Positions 20,680-29,098 of a DNA stretch of 64,000 bases are shown piece after piece. Origin of the DNA: Planktothrix tepida PCC 9214 (GTDB lineage Bacteria; Cyanobacteriota; Cyanobacteriia; Cyanobacteriales; Microcoleaceae). Where the stretch lies: NCBI RefSeq assembly GCF_900009145.1, contig NZ_LN889812.1, positions 506,197 to 570,196 on the forward strand, given 5' to 3'. Positions within the stretch are counted from its first letter, which is position 1; each line of letters begins with the position of its first letter. A program made the position numbers and the translations under genes. The notes beneath the pieces are model-generated. The model had not been told where the DNA came from. It ran no database searches and saw only the letters and a program-made list of their open reading frames with translations.

Positions 20680-21081
20680 TGCTTTACCTATATTATTGTT
20701 ACATTTCTTGAAGGACAGAGGAGAGCTTATGAGGAAATCAACACCTGTTCTGGGGGGCTGATTTTCCTTCTGTTTGGTGTGAACCCCATCTCATGGTTCC
20801 ATTATTAACTCACACTGATTAATTCTTTTTTTTATTTTAAGACTTTTTTCCAGAAGTAGGAAGTAGACTTACAATTTAGAATAGAAGTTGGAGTCAAACC
20901 AAGAATCGTCGAGATAAACAACATAAGGGTTGTATAACCAACTCTTAACAAAGTCTACAATCCCTAAGTCCACAAACGTTATTGAATTGGTGATCATTTT
21001 GCTGAACTGAACAGAACTTTTTGCAACGGATCTGGCATTAAAAATCAGCAACAATCCACATCATGAGTAGAGAACTGAACT
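20680..21081. promoter_or_regulatory. Divergent control region between hypC and hoxE
   Basis: This 402-bp region separates the two arms of the fermentation island. It has T-rich and A-rich tracts (a T-run near 20827-20834) and no clear ribosome-binding site for hoxE beyond GAG at 21070-21072. In Synechocystis the hox promoter is bound by LexA and AbrB-like factors; I cannot recognise their sites here. A 61-codon open frame at 20869-21054 on the minus strand shows no protein-like features and is not called. Confidence 0.5.
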
Positions 21082-21603
21082 ATGCAATCTTCTACGGTAA
21101 CTGCTGCAAAAACCGATAAGCCCAAGGCTGAAACTGCCAAAGGAGGCGATAAACGATTTAAAGTCCTCGATATGACGATGAAACGGAATCAATATCGTCA
21201 GGACGCTTTAATTGAAGTGCTGCATAAAGCGCAAGAATCCTTTGGCTATTTAGAAGAAGAAGTTTTAATCTATGTGGCGCGCAATTTAAAACTGCCCCTG
21301 AGTTATGTCTACGGGGTGGCCACATTCTATCATTTATTCTCCCTCAAACCCAATGGGGCCCATACCTGTGTTGTGTGTTTGGGAACCGCTTGTTACGTCA
21401 AAGGTAGCGGGGATGTCTTAGCCGCCTTGGAAGCGAAAACGGGAATTAAAGCGGGGGAAACTACTCCCGATAATCAAATTTCCATTATGACCGCCCGTTG
21501 TATTGGGGCTTGTGGCATTGCTCCGGCTGTTGTTTTTGATGGTAAAGTTGCTCCCCAAATTTCCCCAGAGGTGGCTTGCGATCGCATTGCGGAATGGGAG
21601 TAG
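21082..21603 (+). CDS. hoxE: Bidirectional [NiFe] hydrogenase diaphorase subunit HoxE
   Basis: HoxE is the NuoE-like, thioredoxin-fold [2Fe-2S] subunit of the pentameric Hox enzyme, thought to link the diaphorase to electron partners. The product has 173 residues. Cluster ligands are the Cys pair in CLGTACYVKG and the pair in RCIGACGIAPA, the NuoE spacing. The first 25 residues are Lys/Ala/Thr-rich and look disordered. It is the first gene of the plus arm, 60 bases before hoxF, with a small inverted repeat (AACAGG...CCTGTT, 21614-21632) between them. Confidence 0.97.
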   Translation: MQSSTVTAAKTDKPKAETAKGGDKRFKVLDMTMKRNQYRQDALIEVLHKAQESFGYLEEEVLIYVARNLKLPLSYVYGVATFYHLFSLKPNGAHTCVVCLGTACYVKGSGDVLAALEAKTGIKAGETTPDNQISIMTARCIGACGIAPAVVFDGKVAPQISPEVACDRIAEWE

Positions 21604-21663
21604 AGAGGTTTTTAACAGGTAAGATGCCTGTTCCACAATACAGAGCAGAGGAACACAAAAATT

Positions 21664-23280
21664 ATGGAATATAGCGAATTATTAGAACTAGCCGAGAAGG
21701 AACAAAAAGCTCAAAAGCCGATCCGGGTTCACTGTTGTACCTCAACGGGTTGTGTGGCGGCTAACTCCTTGGGGGTGAAAACGGAAATGGAACAAGCCGT
21801 TAAAACGGCTGGACTTGAAGAGCAAGTGCAAGTGGTGGGTGTCGGTTGTATGGGCTTCTGTGGACGGGGGCCAATGGTGGAAGTCGAACCCGTCGGACTG
21901 CAATATGAGAAAGTCACCCCGGAAGAAGCGCCTTCAATTATTGAAGCCATTAATGGGGGAGAAGCCAAACCCGTCCAAGGCGATCGCCATCATCCGTTTT
22001 TCAGTCGTCAATTATTAATCGTTCGGGAAAATAGCGGTAAAATTGACCCAGAAAAAATTGGCGAATATGTTGCCGTTGGCGGATATCAAGCCTTATATCA
22101 TGCCCTTTATGAAATGAGTCCGGCGGATGTCGTTGCCGAAATTACCAAATCCGGTTTACGGGGAAGAGGCGGCGCGGGATATCCGACCGGGTTAAAATGG
22201 GCCACCGTTGCCAAAATGCCTCCGGGTCAGAAATACGTCATCTGTAACGCCGATGAAGGCGATCCCGGCGCGTTTATGGATCGGAGTGTGCTAGAAAGTG
22301 ATCCCCATCGGATCTTAGAAGGGATGGCGATCGCAGGTTATGCGGTGGGGGCGACCCAAGGGTATATTTATGTGCGGGCTGAATATCCCCTGGCCATTAG
22401 CCGTCTGCAAAAAGCCATCCAACAAGCCAAACGCCAAGGCTTTTTAGGCAGTCAAATCTTTGGATCAGCCATTGATTTCCGCATTGATATCCGGGTCGGG
22501 GCGGGAGCCTTTGTTTGTGGGGAAGAAACAGCCCTGATTGCTTCCATTGATGGCGGACGTGGCACACCTCGCCCCCGTCCCCCCTATCCCGCCGTTTCTG
22601 GGTTATGGGGTTGTCCCACCTTAATTAATAACGTCGAAACCTTTGCCAATATTGCCCCAATTCTCAAAAAAGGAGCCGACTGGTTTGCTAGTATTGGTAC
22701 AGAAAAGAGCAAAGGGACGAAAATTTTCTCCCTTACCGGAAAAATTCGCAATACCGGACTCATTGAAGTCCCGATGGGCATTAGCCTACGGGAAATTGTC
22801 GAGGAGATGGGGGGCGGAATTGCGGGGGGCGGAAAAGTCAAAGCCGTGCAAACCGGGGGGCCATCGGGTGGCTGTATTCCCGTCGATTATTTAGATACTC
22901 CGGTTGATTACGAATCATTGGCCCAATTAGGATCTATGATGGGATCAGGAGGCATGGTGGTGATGGATGAAGACACCAGCATGGTTCAAGTCGCCCAATT
23001 TTATATGGAATTCTGTCGAGGGGAAACCTGCGGAAAATGCGTTCCCTGTCGGACAGGAACGGTGCAACTGTATCAAATGTTAACAAAAATTCTCAATCAA
23101 CAAGCGACTTCCGCAGATATTGAGAAAATGAAACAGTTGTCGGAAATGGTGAAAGCCACCAGTTTATGCGGACTCGGACAAACCGCACCGAACCCGGTTT
23201 TGAGTACCTTACGCTATTTCCCAGAGGAATATACGACTTTATTGAAATCGGAAGAAAACGGACAAGTTCCGGTGTCTTAA
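21664..23280 (+). CDS. hoxF: Bidirectional [NiFe] hydrogenase diaphorase subunit HoxF
   Basis: HoxF is the flavin subunit that oxidises or reduces NAD(P)(H). The product has 538 residues. The N-terminal thioredoxin-like domain has CCTSTGC and CMGFCGRGP. The NuoF part has the NADH site [10 protein letters not shown] with [12 protein letters not shown], the FMN site [13 protein letters not shown], and a [4Fe-4S] motif [10 protein letters not shown] with the fourth Cys in SLCGLGQ. The size matches cyanobacterial HoxF. It follows hoxE; hoxU is not next but lies 2.2 kb on, after an ABM-domain gene and hcp, which is an unusual split of the operon. Confidence 0.97.
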   Translation: MEYSELLELAEKEQKAQKPIRVHCCTSTGCVAANSLGVKTEMEQAVKTAGLEEQVQVVGVGCMGFCGRGPMVEVEPVGLQYEKVTPEEAPSIIEAINGGEAKPVQGDRHHPFFSRQLLIVRENSGKIDPEKIGEYVAVGGYQALYHALYEMSPADVVAEITKSGLRGRGGAGYPTGLKWATVAKMPPGQKYVICNADEGDPGAFMDRSVLESDPHRILEGMAIAGYAVGATQGYIYVRAEYPLAISRLQKAIQQAKRQGFLGSQIFGSAIDFRIDIRVGAGAFVCGEETALIASIDGGRGTPRPRPPYPAVSGLWGCPTLINNVETFANIAPILKKGADWFASIGTEKSKGTKIFSLTGKIRNTGLIEVPMGISLREIVEEMGGGIAGGGKVKAVQTGGPSGGCIPVDYLDTPVDYESLAQLGSMMGSGGMVVMDEDTSMVQVAQFYMEFCRGETCGKCVPCRTGTVQLYQMLTKILNQQATSADIEKMKQLSEMVKATSLCGLGQTAPNPVLSTLRYFPEEYTTLLKSEENGQVPVS

Positions 23281-23343
23281 ATTGACATAACGGAAATCGT
23301 TTTGCTCTGAGATTGGCGTTAGTTTCGATGAGTGATTAATCTG

Positions 23344-23649
23344 ATGATTCGAGTGATTTATCGTTGGAAAGTTCAACCTGAAAAGAAAACAGAATTTATT
23401 CAAGCTTGGACACAAGCCACTGAAACCATTCGACATCAGGTTTTAGGTTCAAAAGGTAGTTTATTACTGCGTTCTACCCAACATTCATCGGAATTTATTG
23501 CGATCGCTCGATGGGAAACTTTAGAACACTGGCAAAAATTTTGGCAAGGTGATCCACCCGATCCCCAAGCTTTTCAAATCATGCAAACGGTTAGTCAGTT
23601 ATTATCCCATCAAGTCTGCGAGGAAATAGAAGATTTAACGCTTCTATAG
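23344..23649 (+). CDS. Small ABM-domain (antibiotic biosynthesis monooxygenase-like) protein
   Basis: The product has 101 residues from the ATG at 23344; the upstream in-frame GTG at 23332 adds only four residues and is less likely. The pattern MIRVIYRWKVQPEKKTEF, then GSLLLRSTQHSSEFIAIARWETLEHWQKFW, is that of dimeric ferredoxin-like alpha/beta-barrel ABM proteins. Members include small monooxygenases, haem-degrading enzymes and stress proteins, so the reaction cannot be named. It sits between hoxF and hcp with short gaps, so it is probably co-transcribed with them and may serve nitrosative or redox stress. Confidence 0.75.
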   Translation: MIRVIYRWKVQPEKKTEFIQAWTQATETIRHQVLGSKGSLLLRSTQHSSEFIAIARWETLEHWQKFWQGDPPDPQAFQIMQTVSQLLSHQVCEEIEDLTLL

Positions 23650-23700
23650 GATTGTAATTCACCCATTACAACACACACTTTAAACGAGGGTAAGTCAATT

Positions 23701-25350
23701 ATGTTTTGCGAACAATGCGAACAAACAGCGAGTGGAAATGGGTGTCATCAATGGGGAGCTTGTGGTAAAAGTCCTGAAGTTAATGCAGTCCAAGATTTAT
23801 TAATGTATTGCTTACGGAGTATTGCCCCCATTGCGTTAAAAGCCTATGAGTTAGGAATTCCAAATCGGGAACTGGATCGTTTTAGCTGTGAATCGATCTT
23901 TTCCACGATGACGAATGTTAACTTCAATACGAAGCGATTTTCTGACTCCGCCAAAGAAGCATTGCATTTTCGAGAAACCTTAAAACAAGCCGTTGAACAG
24001 CAAAATCAAACGTCGATTCAATGGCCAGAAATCTGTTCCTATCAGCCGAACTTTGAAGAAAGTTTAGCGGAACAAGGACAACAGTTTGCTTTAGATTTAA
24101 TTCAAAAAGCCAGTGGGAATATTGACATTTATTCCTTGCAATTAACCACGATTTACGGCTTAAAAGGATTAGCCTCTTACACCTTCCACGCCTACGAATT
24201 GGGGCAAGAAGATGAAAAGATTTATCAGTTCATCTATAAAGCCTTAGCTGCTTTAGATCAGCAAGATTTAGACTTAAATGCTTGGGTCGGTTTAGCGTTA
24301 AAAGTCGGAGAAATGAACCTGCGGGCGATGGAATTATTAGATGCCGGACATACCGGACATTATGGACATCCAACCCCAACAACGGTTCCCTTAAATCATC
24401 GTCAAGGTAAGGCTATTTTAGTCTCTGGACATGATATTAAACAGTTGGAAGCGTTGTTACAACAAACCGCAGAAACGGGAATTACCGTTTATACTCATGG
24501 AGAACTTTTACCCGCTCACGGATATCCGGTTTTAAAACAAAAATATCCCCATTTGTACGGACATTTTGGCACAGCATGGCAGAATCAAACTAAAGATTTT
24601 GCTAAGTTTCCAGGGGCGATTGTGGTCACAACCAATTGTTTAATGCCACCCCATGAAACCTATGATGAAAAACTGTTTACCATTGGGCCTGTGGGGTATC
24701 CAGGGTTAAATTATTTACCCTCAGATGAAAGCGGTATTCCTGACTTTACTCGGGTGATTCAAAAAGCCTTAGAACTCCCTGGATTTTCTGATGATGAAAC
24801 TCCCCGTGAAGTCAAAACAGGATTTGCTCACAATGCCGTTTTAAATGTTGCAGATCATGTGATTGATGCCGTTAAAACTGGAAAAATTCGTCACTTCTTT
24901 TTAGTGGGGGGTTGTGATGGAGCAAAACCCGGACGGAGTTACTATACCGAATTTGTGGAAAAAGTACCCCAAGATTGCGTTGTCCTGACATTAGCGTGTG
25001 GGAAATTCCGCTTTTTTGATAAACAATTAGGGGAGATTGGGAGCATTCCTCGGTTGATGGATGTGGGGCAATGTAACGATGCTTATTCTGCTATTCAAAT
25101 TGCGTTAGGGTTAGCCAAAGCTTTTGATATTGGGGTCAATGAATTACCCCTATCAATGATTTTGTCATGGTATGAACAAAAAGCCGTTGCAGTTTTATTA
25201 ACGCTGCTCTATTTAGGCATTCAAGACATCCGTTTAGGCCCCACATTACCCGCCTTTATTTCTCCCAATGTCTTCAAATTACTGTCAGAAACCTATCATC
25301 TCAAACCGATTTCAACTCCCGATGAAGATTTGGCAGCTTGTTTAGCTTAA
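23701..25350 (+). CDS. hcp: Hybrid cluster protein (hydroxylamine reductase)
   Basis: The product has 549 residues, the class I size. The N-terminal cluster Cys are 3, 6, 15 and 21 (C-x2-C-x8-C-x5-C), the spacing of the [4Fe-4S] class I proteins. Hybrid-cluster ligands are seen in GHDIK, VTTNCLMPP, VGGCDGAKPGRSYYTEF and the LACGKFRF segment. Hcp reduces hydroxylamine or NO and protects against nitrosative stress in anoxia. It is in line with hoxF and hoxU inside the hox locus and is followed by a terminator-like hairpin, so it likely ends the first hox transcript. Confidence 0.96.
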   Translation: MFCEQCEQTASGNGCHQWGACGKSPEVNAVQDLLMYCLRSIAPIALKAYELGIPNRELDRFSCESIFSTMTNVNFNTKRFSDSAKEALHFRETLKQAVEQQNQTSIQWPEICSYQPNFEESLAEQGQQFALDLIQKASGNIDIYSLQLTTIYGLKGLASYTFHAYELGQEDEKIYQFIYKALAALDQQDLDLNAWVGLALKVGEMNLRAMELLDAGHTGHYGHPTPTTVPLNHRQGKAILVSGHDIKQLEALLQQTAETGITVYTHGELLPAHGYPVLKQKYPHLYGHFGTAWQNQTKDFAKFPGAIVVTTNCLMPPHETYDEKLFTIGPVGYPGLNYLPSDESGIPDFTRVIQKALELPGFSDDETPREVKTGFAHNAVLNVADHVIDAVKTGKIRHFFLVGGCDGAKPGRSYYTEFVEKVPQDCVVLTLACGKFRFFDKQLGEIGSIPRLMDVGQCNDAYSAIQIALGLAKAFDIGVNELPLSMILSWYEQKAVAVLLTLLYLGIQDIRLGPTLPAFISPNVFKLLSETYHLKPISTPDEDLAACLA

Positions 25351-25355
25351 AGATT

Positions 25356-25378
25356 GGGTGGGCTTTTGCCCACCTTTC
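25356..25378 (+). terminator. Rho-independent-type terminator after hcp
   Basis: A seven-pair stem GGTGGGC/GCCCACC with a TTTT loop lies 7 bases after the hcp stop and is followed by TTTCT. This suggests partial or full transcript separation between hoxEF-hcp and hoxUYH. Confidence 0.55.
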
Positions 25379-25392
25379 TCCTACAAATCATG

Positions 25393-25421
25393 TTAAAAAT
25401 TCCAGGAAAAAATGCTATAAT
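25393..25421 (+). promoter_or_regulatory. Candidate promoter for hoxU
   Basis: TTAAAA at 25393-25398 and a consensus TATAAT at 25416-25421 are 17 bases apart, about 70 bases before the hoxU ATG. A ribosome-binding site (AGGAG, about 25475-25479) precedes the start. The -35 is a weak match to TTGACA. Confidence 0.5.
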
Positions 25422-25490
25422 GAAACTAGATACCTCTTAAAATTAAAGGATTAAATTTCATATTTAAACCTTATAGGAGATCAAAAAAAT

Positions 25491-26207
25491 ATGTCTGTAA
25501 AAACCCTAACTATTGATGGAATTGATGTTGCTGTAGAACAAGGAACCTCAATTCTGAAGGCGGCTGAAGAAGCAGGAGTGAAAATTCCGAAACTTTGTCA
25601 TTTAGAAGGCGTTTCCGATGTGGGAGCTTGTCGGTTATGCTTAGTTGAAATTAAAGGCATTAATCGTTTATTACCCGCTTGTGTAACGGAAGTTTCCGAA
25701 GGCATGGAAGTCTTTACAAACAGCCCCCAACTGCAAGATTATCGACGCATGACTGTAGAGCTATTATTTGCAGAAGGAAATCATGTTTGTGCGGTTTGTG
25801 TTGCCAATGGAAACTGCGAATTACAGGACGTTGCCATTGAAGTGGGGATGGATCATAGTCGTTTTCCCTATCGTTTTCCTGAACGAGAAGTAGACATTAC
25901 TCATCCTAAATTTGGCATCGATCATAACCGTTGTATTCTGTGTACTCGGTGTGTCAGAGTTTGTGCTGAAATTGAAGGAGCCCACGTCTGGGATATCGGC
26001 TATCGGGGAGCCGCAGCCAAAGTTATTACAGGGTTAAATCAACCTTGGGGTGAAGTGGATGCGTGTACATCCTGCGGCAAATGTGTTGATGCTTGTCCGA
26101 CGGGTTCTATCTTCAGAAAAGGCACAACAACAGCCGAAATGCAACGCGATCGCGAAAAACTAGAATTCTTAGCAGAAGCAAGAGGGAAACATCAATGGAC
26201 AAGATAA
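25491..26207 (+). CDS. hoxU: Bidirectional [NiFe] hydrogenase diaphorase subunit HoxU
   Basis: HoxU is the NuoG-like Fe-S subunit that wires HoxF to HoxY. The product has 238 residues. A plant-type [2Fe-2S] ferredoxin domain comes first (CHLEGVSDVGACRLCLVEI), then a CAVCVANGNCELQ segment with the His/Cys cluster region, then two [4Fe-4S] motifs (CILCTRCVRVC near 149 and CTSCGKCVDACP near 190). The last 13 bases overlap the start of hoxY, a sign of translational coupling. Confidence 0.97.
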   Translation: MSVKTLTIDGIDVAVEQGTSILKAAEEAGVKIPKLCHLEGVSDVGACRLCLVEIKGINRLLPACVTEVSEGMEVFTNSPQLQDYRRMTVELLFAEGNHVCAVCVANGNCELQDVAIEVGMDHSRFPYRFPEREVDITHPKFGIDHNRCILCTRCVRVCAEIEGAHVWDIGYRGAAAKVITGLNQPWGEVDACTSCGKCVDACPTGSIFRKGTTTAEMQRDREKLEFLAEARGKHQWTR

Positions 26208-26743
26208 GATTTGCTACAGTTTGGTTAGCGGGATGTTCCGGCTGCCATATGTCGTTTTTAGACTTAGATGAATGGCTGTTTGATCTCGCGGAAAAAGTCG
26301 ATGTTGTGTTTAGTCCCGTCGGTTGCGACTTAAAAGATTATCCCGAAAACGTCGATGTTTGTTTAGTGGAAGGTGCTGTTGCTAACGAAGAAAATTTAGA
26401 GTTATTAAATCAAGTCAGAAAACGCACAAAACTCTTAATTTCTTTTGGAGATTGTGCTGTAACGGCTAACGTTCCGGCGATGAGAAATATGTTAGGCAGC
26501 ACGGAACCTGTGTTAAAACGTTGTTATTTAGAACTCAGTGATACAGGGACTCAACTCCCCAAAGAACCGGGAATTGTACCCGAACTGTTAGACCGCGTTC
26601 GCCCTATTCATGAATTAGTTAATGTTGACATCTTTTTACCCGGATGTCCTCCGTCTGCGGAGCGAATTAAAGCCGCTATTGCTCCTCTTTTAGAAGGACA
26701 AAAACCCGCTATGGTTGGGCGAGAAATGCTGAAATTCGGTTAA
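26195..26743 (+). CDS. hoxY: Bidirectional [NiFe] hydrogenase small subunit HoxY
   Basis: HoxY carries the proximal [4Fe-4S] cluster next to the NiFe site. I chose the ATG at 26195 (MDKIRFATVWLAGCSGCHMS), giving 182 residues; the longer frame starting at 26093 only reads the hoxU coding sequence in another phase. Cluster Cys are in GCSGC near 14-17, in SFGDCAV and in FLPGCPPSA. It overlaps hoxU by 13 bases and precedes hoxH by 63 bases, a gap that holds a REP-like hairpin. Confidence 0.97.
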   Translation: MDKIRFATVWLAGCSGCHMSFLDLDEWLFDLAEKVDVVFSPVGCDLKDYPENVDVCLVEGAVANEENLELLNQVRKRTKLLISFGDCAVTANVPAMRNMLGSTEPVLKRCYLELSDTGTQLPKEPGIVPELLDRVRPIHELVNVDIFLPGCPPSAERIKAAIAPLLEGQKPAMVGREMLKFG

Positions 26744-26756
26744 CCTGTTCTTGCTG

Positions 26757-26781
26757 AAGGGCGGGAAAACCCCGCCCCTAC
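26757..26781. repeat. REP-like hairpin between hoxY and hoxH
   Basis: AAGGGCGGG, an AAAA loop, then CCCCGCCCCTAC. It is a diverged copy of the GTAGGGGCG...CGCCCCTAC family, with the left end changed. Its position between co-translated subunit genes could influence mRNA processing. Confidence 0.65.
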
Positions 26782-26806
26782 AATACAAATTCCAGAGGTT
26801 AAAAAT

Positions 26807-28237
26807 ATGTCTAAAACAGTTATTATTGATCCCGTTACTCGGATTGAAGGACACGCTAAAATATCCGTTTATTTAGATGATGCGGGAGAAGTCGAAAACG
26901 CTCGATTTCACGTTGTAGAATTTCGCGGGTTTGAGAAATTCTGCGAAGGTAGACCGATGTTTGAAATGGCCGGAATTACCGCCAGAATTTGCGGAATTTG
27001 CCCCGTTAGTCATCTCTTAGCTTCAGCAAAAACAGGCGATAAAATCCTAGCAGTTCAAGTGCCTCCCGCCGGTGAAAAACTTCGCCGCATGATGAATTTA
27101 GCCCAGTTAACTCAATCTCATGCCTTAAGTTTTTTCCACCTCAGTAGTCCTGATTTTCTATTAGGTTGGGATAGTGATCCTGCTAAACGCAATGTCTTCG
27201 GTTTAATGGCGGCTGATCCTGATTTAGCACGGGCGGGAATTCGCTTGCGTCAGTTCGGACAAACGGTGATTGAAATATTAGGCGCAAAAAAAATCCATGC
27301 GGCTTGGGCGGTTCCCGGTGGGGTGCGTTCTCCTCTGTCTGAAGACGGGCGAAACTGGATTATAGAACGCTTACCGGAAGCTCGACAAACCACCGAATTA
27401 GCGATTAGTTTATTTAAACGGTTGTTAGATAGTGAATTAGCCCAAGAAGTTGATGTTTTTGGGAAATTCCCTTCATTATTTATGGGGTTAGTTGCCCCCG
27501 ATGGCACTTGGGAACATTACGGAGGACATCTAAGATTTATTGATAGTAATGGCGAAATTGTTGCCGATGGTTTAAGCGAAGATGACTATCAAGACTTCCT
27601 CGGAGAAGCTGTTGAAAATTGGTCTTATCTCAAGTTTCCCTATTACAAACCTCTGGGATATCCTGATGGGATTTATCGCGTTGGGCCGTTAGCAAGATTG
27701 AATGTTTGTGACTGTATTGGAACCGAAGATGCAGACCGAGAATTAATCGAATTTCGTCATCGCGCAGGGGGACGAGTTGCCACTTCTTCCTTCTTCTATC
27801 ATTATGCACGATTAGTAGAAATTATGGCTTGTATTGAAGCCATTGAACAGTTAATTGATGACCCGGATGTTGTCTCAAAACGGGTGCGTTCAGAAGCAGG
27901 AATTAACTGTTTAGAAGGAGTGGGAGTGAGTGAAGCACCACGCGGTACTTTATTCCATCATTATCAAGTAGATGAAAACGGCTTAATTAAGAAAGTTAAC
28001 TTAATTATTGCCACCGGACAAAACAATTTAGCCATGAATAAAACCGTGACTCAAATTGCCCAACATTATATTCATGGAAATGAGATTCCTGAAGGAATGT
28101 TAAACCGAGTGGAAGCTGGAATTCGTGCTTATGACCCGTGTTTAAGTTGTTCTACCCACGCCGTCGGACAAATGCCATTACACATTCAATTAATTCAAAA
28201 GGATGGAACAATAATTCAAGAAAAATATCGCAATTAA
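26807..28237 (+). CDS. hoxH: Bidirectional [NiFe] hydrogenase large subunit HoxH
   Basis: HoxH bears the NiFe active site. The product has 476 residues. The first ligand pair is Cys62/Cys65 in [10 protein letters not shown] and the second is Cys445/Cys448 in DPCLSCSTH. HoxW should cut after His451, removing a 25-residue tail that begins AVGQMP. The VTRIEGHAK start is the family signature. Four cysteines and the tail are intact, so the enzyme looks functional. It is followed by a REP-like hairpin and then, unusually, by the ferredoxin-PAS-SpoIIE trio before hoxW. Confidence 0.98.
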   Translation: MSKTVIIDPVTRIEGHAKISVYLDDAGEVENARFHVVEFRGFEKFCEGRPMFEMAGITARICGICPVSHLLASAKTGDKILAVQVPPAGEKLRRMMNLAQLTQSHALSFFHLSSPDFLLGWDSDPAKRNVFGLMAADPDLARAGIRLRQFGQTVIEILGAKKIHAAWAVPGGVRSPLSEDGRNWIIERLPEARQTTELAISLFKRLLDSELAQEVDVFGKFPSLFMGLVAPDGTWEHYGGHLRFIDSNGEIVADGLSEDDYQDFLGEAVENWSYLKFPYYKPLGYPDGIYRVGPLARLNVCDCIGTEDADRELIEFRHRAGGRVATSSFFYHYARLVEIMACIEAIEQLIDDPDVVSKRVRSEAGINCLEGVGVSEAPRGTLFHHYQVDENGLIKKVNLIIATGQNNLAMNKTVTQIAQHYIHGNEIPEGMLNRVEAGIRAYDPCLSCSTHAVGQMPLHIQLIQKDGTIIQEKYRN

Positions 28238-28243
28238 TCACCC

Positions 28244-28270
28244 GTAGGGGCGAGGTTTTCTCGCCCTTCC
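28244..28270. repeat. REP-like hairpin after hoxH
   Basis: GTAGGGGCGAG, a TTTT-containing loop, then CTCGCCCTTCC. It matches the 6819 and 60017 palindromes in its left arm; the right arm has lost CTAC. It lies 6 bases after the hoxH stop and could also act as an attenuator before the fdx-PAS-SpoIIE genes. Confidence 0.65.
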
Positions 28271-28309
28271 AAACCCTTCTCCTCTACTCCCTTTATTAGG
28301 AGAGAAAAA

Positions 28310-28573
28310 ATGTCAAAAGAAAACTTATATTTATGTATGGGTTCCGCTTGTCACCAAATGGGAGTCTATGAAGTTCTACCCAAATTGCAAGCTTTAATGA
28401 GTGAATATAATATTGATCAAAAAATTGAGTTAAAAGGTTCATTTTGTTTAGAAACGTGCAGTTCAGGAATTGTAATGAAGTTTCGAGATTTGCATTTTAT
28501 TAATATTAGCCCTCAAAATATAGAAGATAAATTTTTAAAAGAAATCCTTCCTGCTATTGAAAACAATAATTAA
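28310..28573 (+). CDS. Thioredoxin-fold [2Fe-2S] ferredoxin (NuoE C-terminal-like)
   Basis: The product has 87 residues with cluster ligands Cys9, Cys14, Cys46 and Cys50 (C-x4-C ... C-x3-C), the pattern of Shethna/NuoE-type thioredoxin-like ferredoxins. It lacks the N-terminal helical part of HoxE/NuoE. It starts 72 bases after hoxH and ends 2 bases before the PAS gene, so the two are translationally linked. The same arrangement of this ferredoxin with a PAS protein and a SpoIIE phosphatase is known to me from [FeFe]-hydrogenase loci of anaerobic Firmicutes (recollection). Its likely role is to carry electrons or redox state to the sensor pair. Confidence 0.88.
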   Translation: MSKENLYLCMGSACHQMGVYEVLPKLQALMSEYNIDQKIELKGSFCLETCSSGIVMKFRDLHFINISPQNIEDKFLKEILPAIENNN

Positions 28574-28575
28574 CT

Positions 28576-29076
28576 ATGTTAGAAAAAGCACAAAATCACC
28601 TTTGGCAACTTTTATGGAAATATGATCCGAACGGTTTAATCGCCGTAGATTCAGATTTAATTATTAAATTAGTTAATCCAGCATTTTGTCAAATCTTTAA
28701 CTTAGAAGAAGAAAAAATTATTGGAAAATCTGCAACGGAAATTTTAGGAAATATTGAGCATTTCCAAGAAGCTTGGGAAACTAATACCGTGATTCGAGGT
28801 CGAGAAACTTCCTATTCCCAATATGATTTATATATTCGAGAATTTATTTTTCCGATTAAAGAAGAAAATATTATTGGCTGTATTATGACCGATATTACCG
28901 CCGAGATGGAACGGAAAAAAGAAGCCGATAGAATTAAAGCAGAAACCGTTAAAAAAGTGAATGAAGTGGTAGATAATCAAATGAAAGTCGCTCAAGAAAT
29001 AGCTGGGTTATTAGGAGAAACCACCGCAGAAACAAAAGTGAGTTTACTTAAAATTATTGAAATGGTGAATCAGTAA
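28576..29076 (+). CDS. PAS-domain protein of hydrogenase-associated type
   Basis: The product has 166 residues. A PAS fold spans about 12-115 (DPNGLIAVDSDLIIKLVNPAF ... DITAEME), followed by a charged helix and a conserved-looking tail with NQMKVAQEIAGLLGETTAET (about 132-151). That tail closely recalls, from memory, the segment between the PAS and other domains of Firmicutes [FeFe]-hydrogenase-like sensor proteins; here no hydrogenase domain is attached. It has no kinase, cyclase or DNA-binding domain, so the output should be by protein contact, most simply with the phosphatase encoded 22 bases on. The PAS ligand is unknown. Confidence 0.85.
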   Translation: MLEKAQNHLWQLLWKYDPNGLIAVDSDLIIKLVNPAFCQIFNLEEEKIIGKSATEILGNIEHFQEAWETNTVIRGRETSYSQYDLYIREFIFPIKEENIIGCIMTDITAEMERKKEADRIKAETVKKVNEVVDNQMKVAQEIAGLLGETTAETKVSLLKIIEMVNQ

Positions 29077-29098
29077 ACTATCACAAACTTAATATAAT

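Noticed and set aside
20869..21054. 61-codon open frame between hypC and hoxE
   Set aside because: No ribosome-binding site, no protein-like pattern and position in a control region; chance frame is likelier.
26093..26194. Longer N-terminus for HoxY
   Set aside because: The extra codons read hoxU coding sequence in another phase; the family starts at MDKIRFATVWLAG.
28310..28573. Reading the small ferredoxin gene as a second hoxE
   Set aside because: It lacks the N-terminal helical part of HoxE and has only the cluster half; HoxE is already present.
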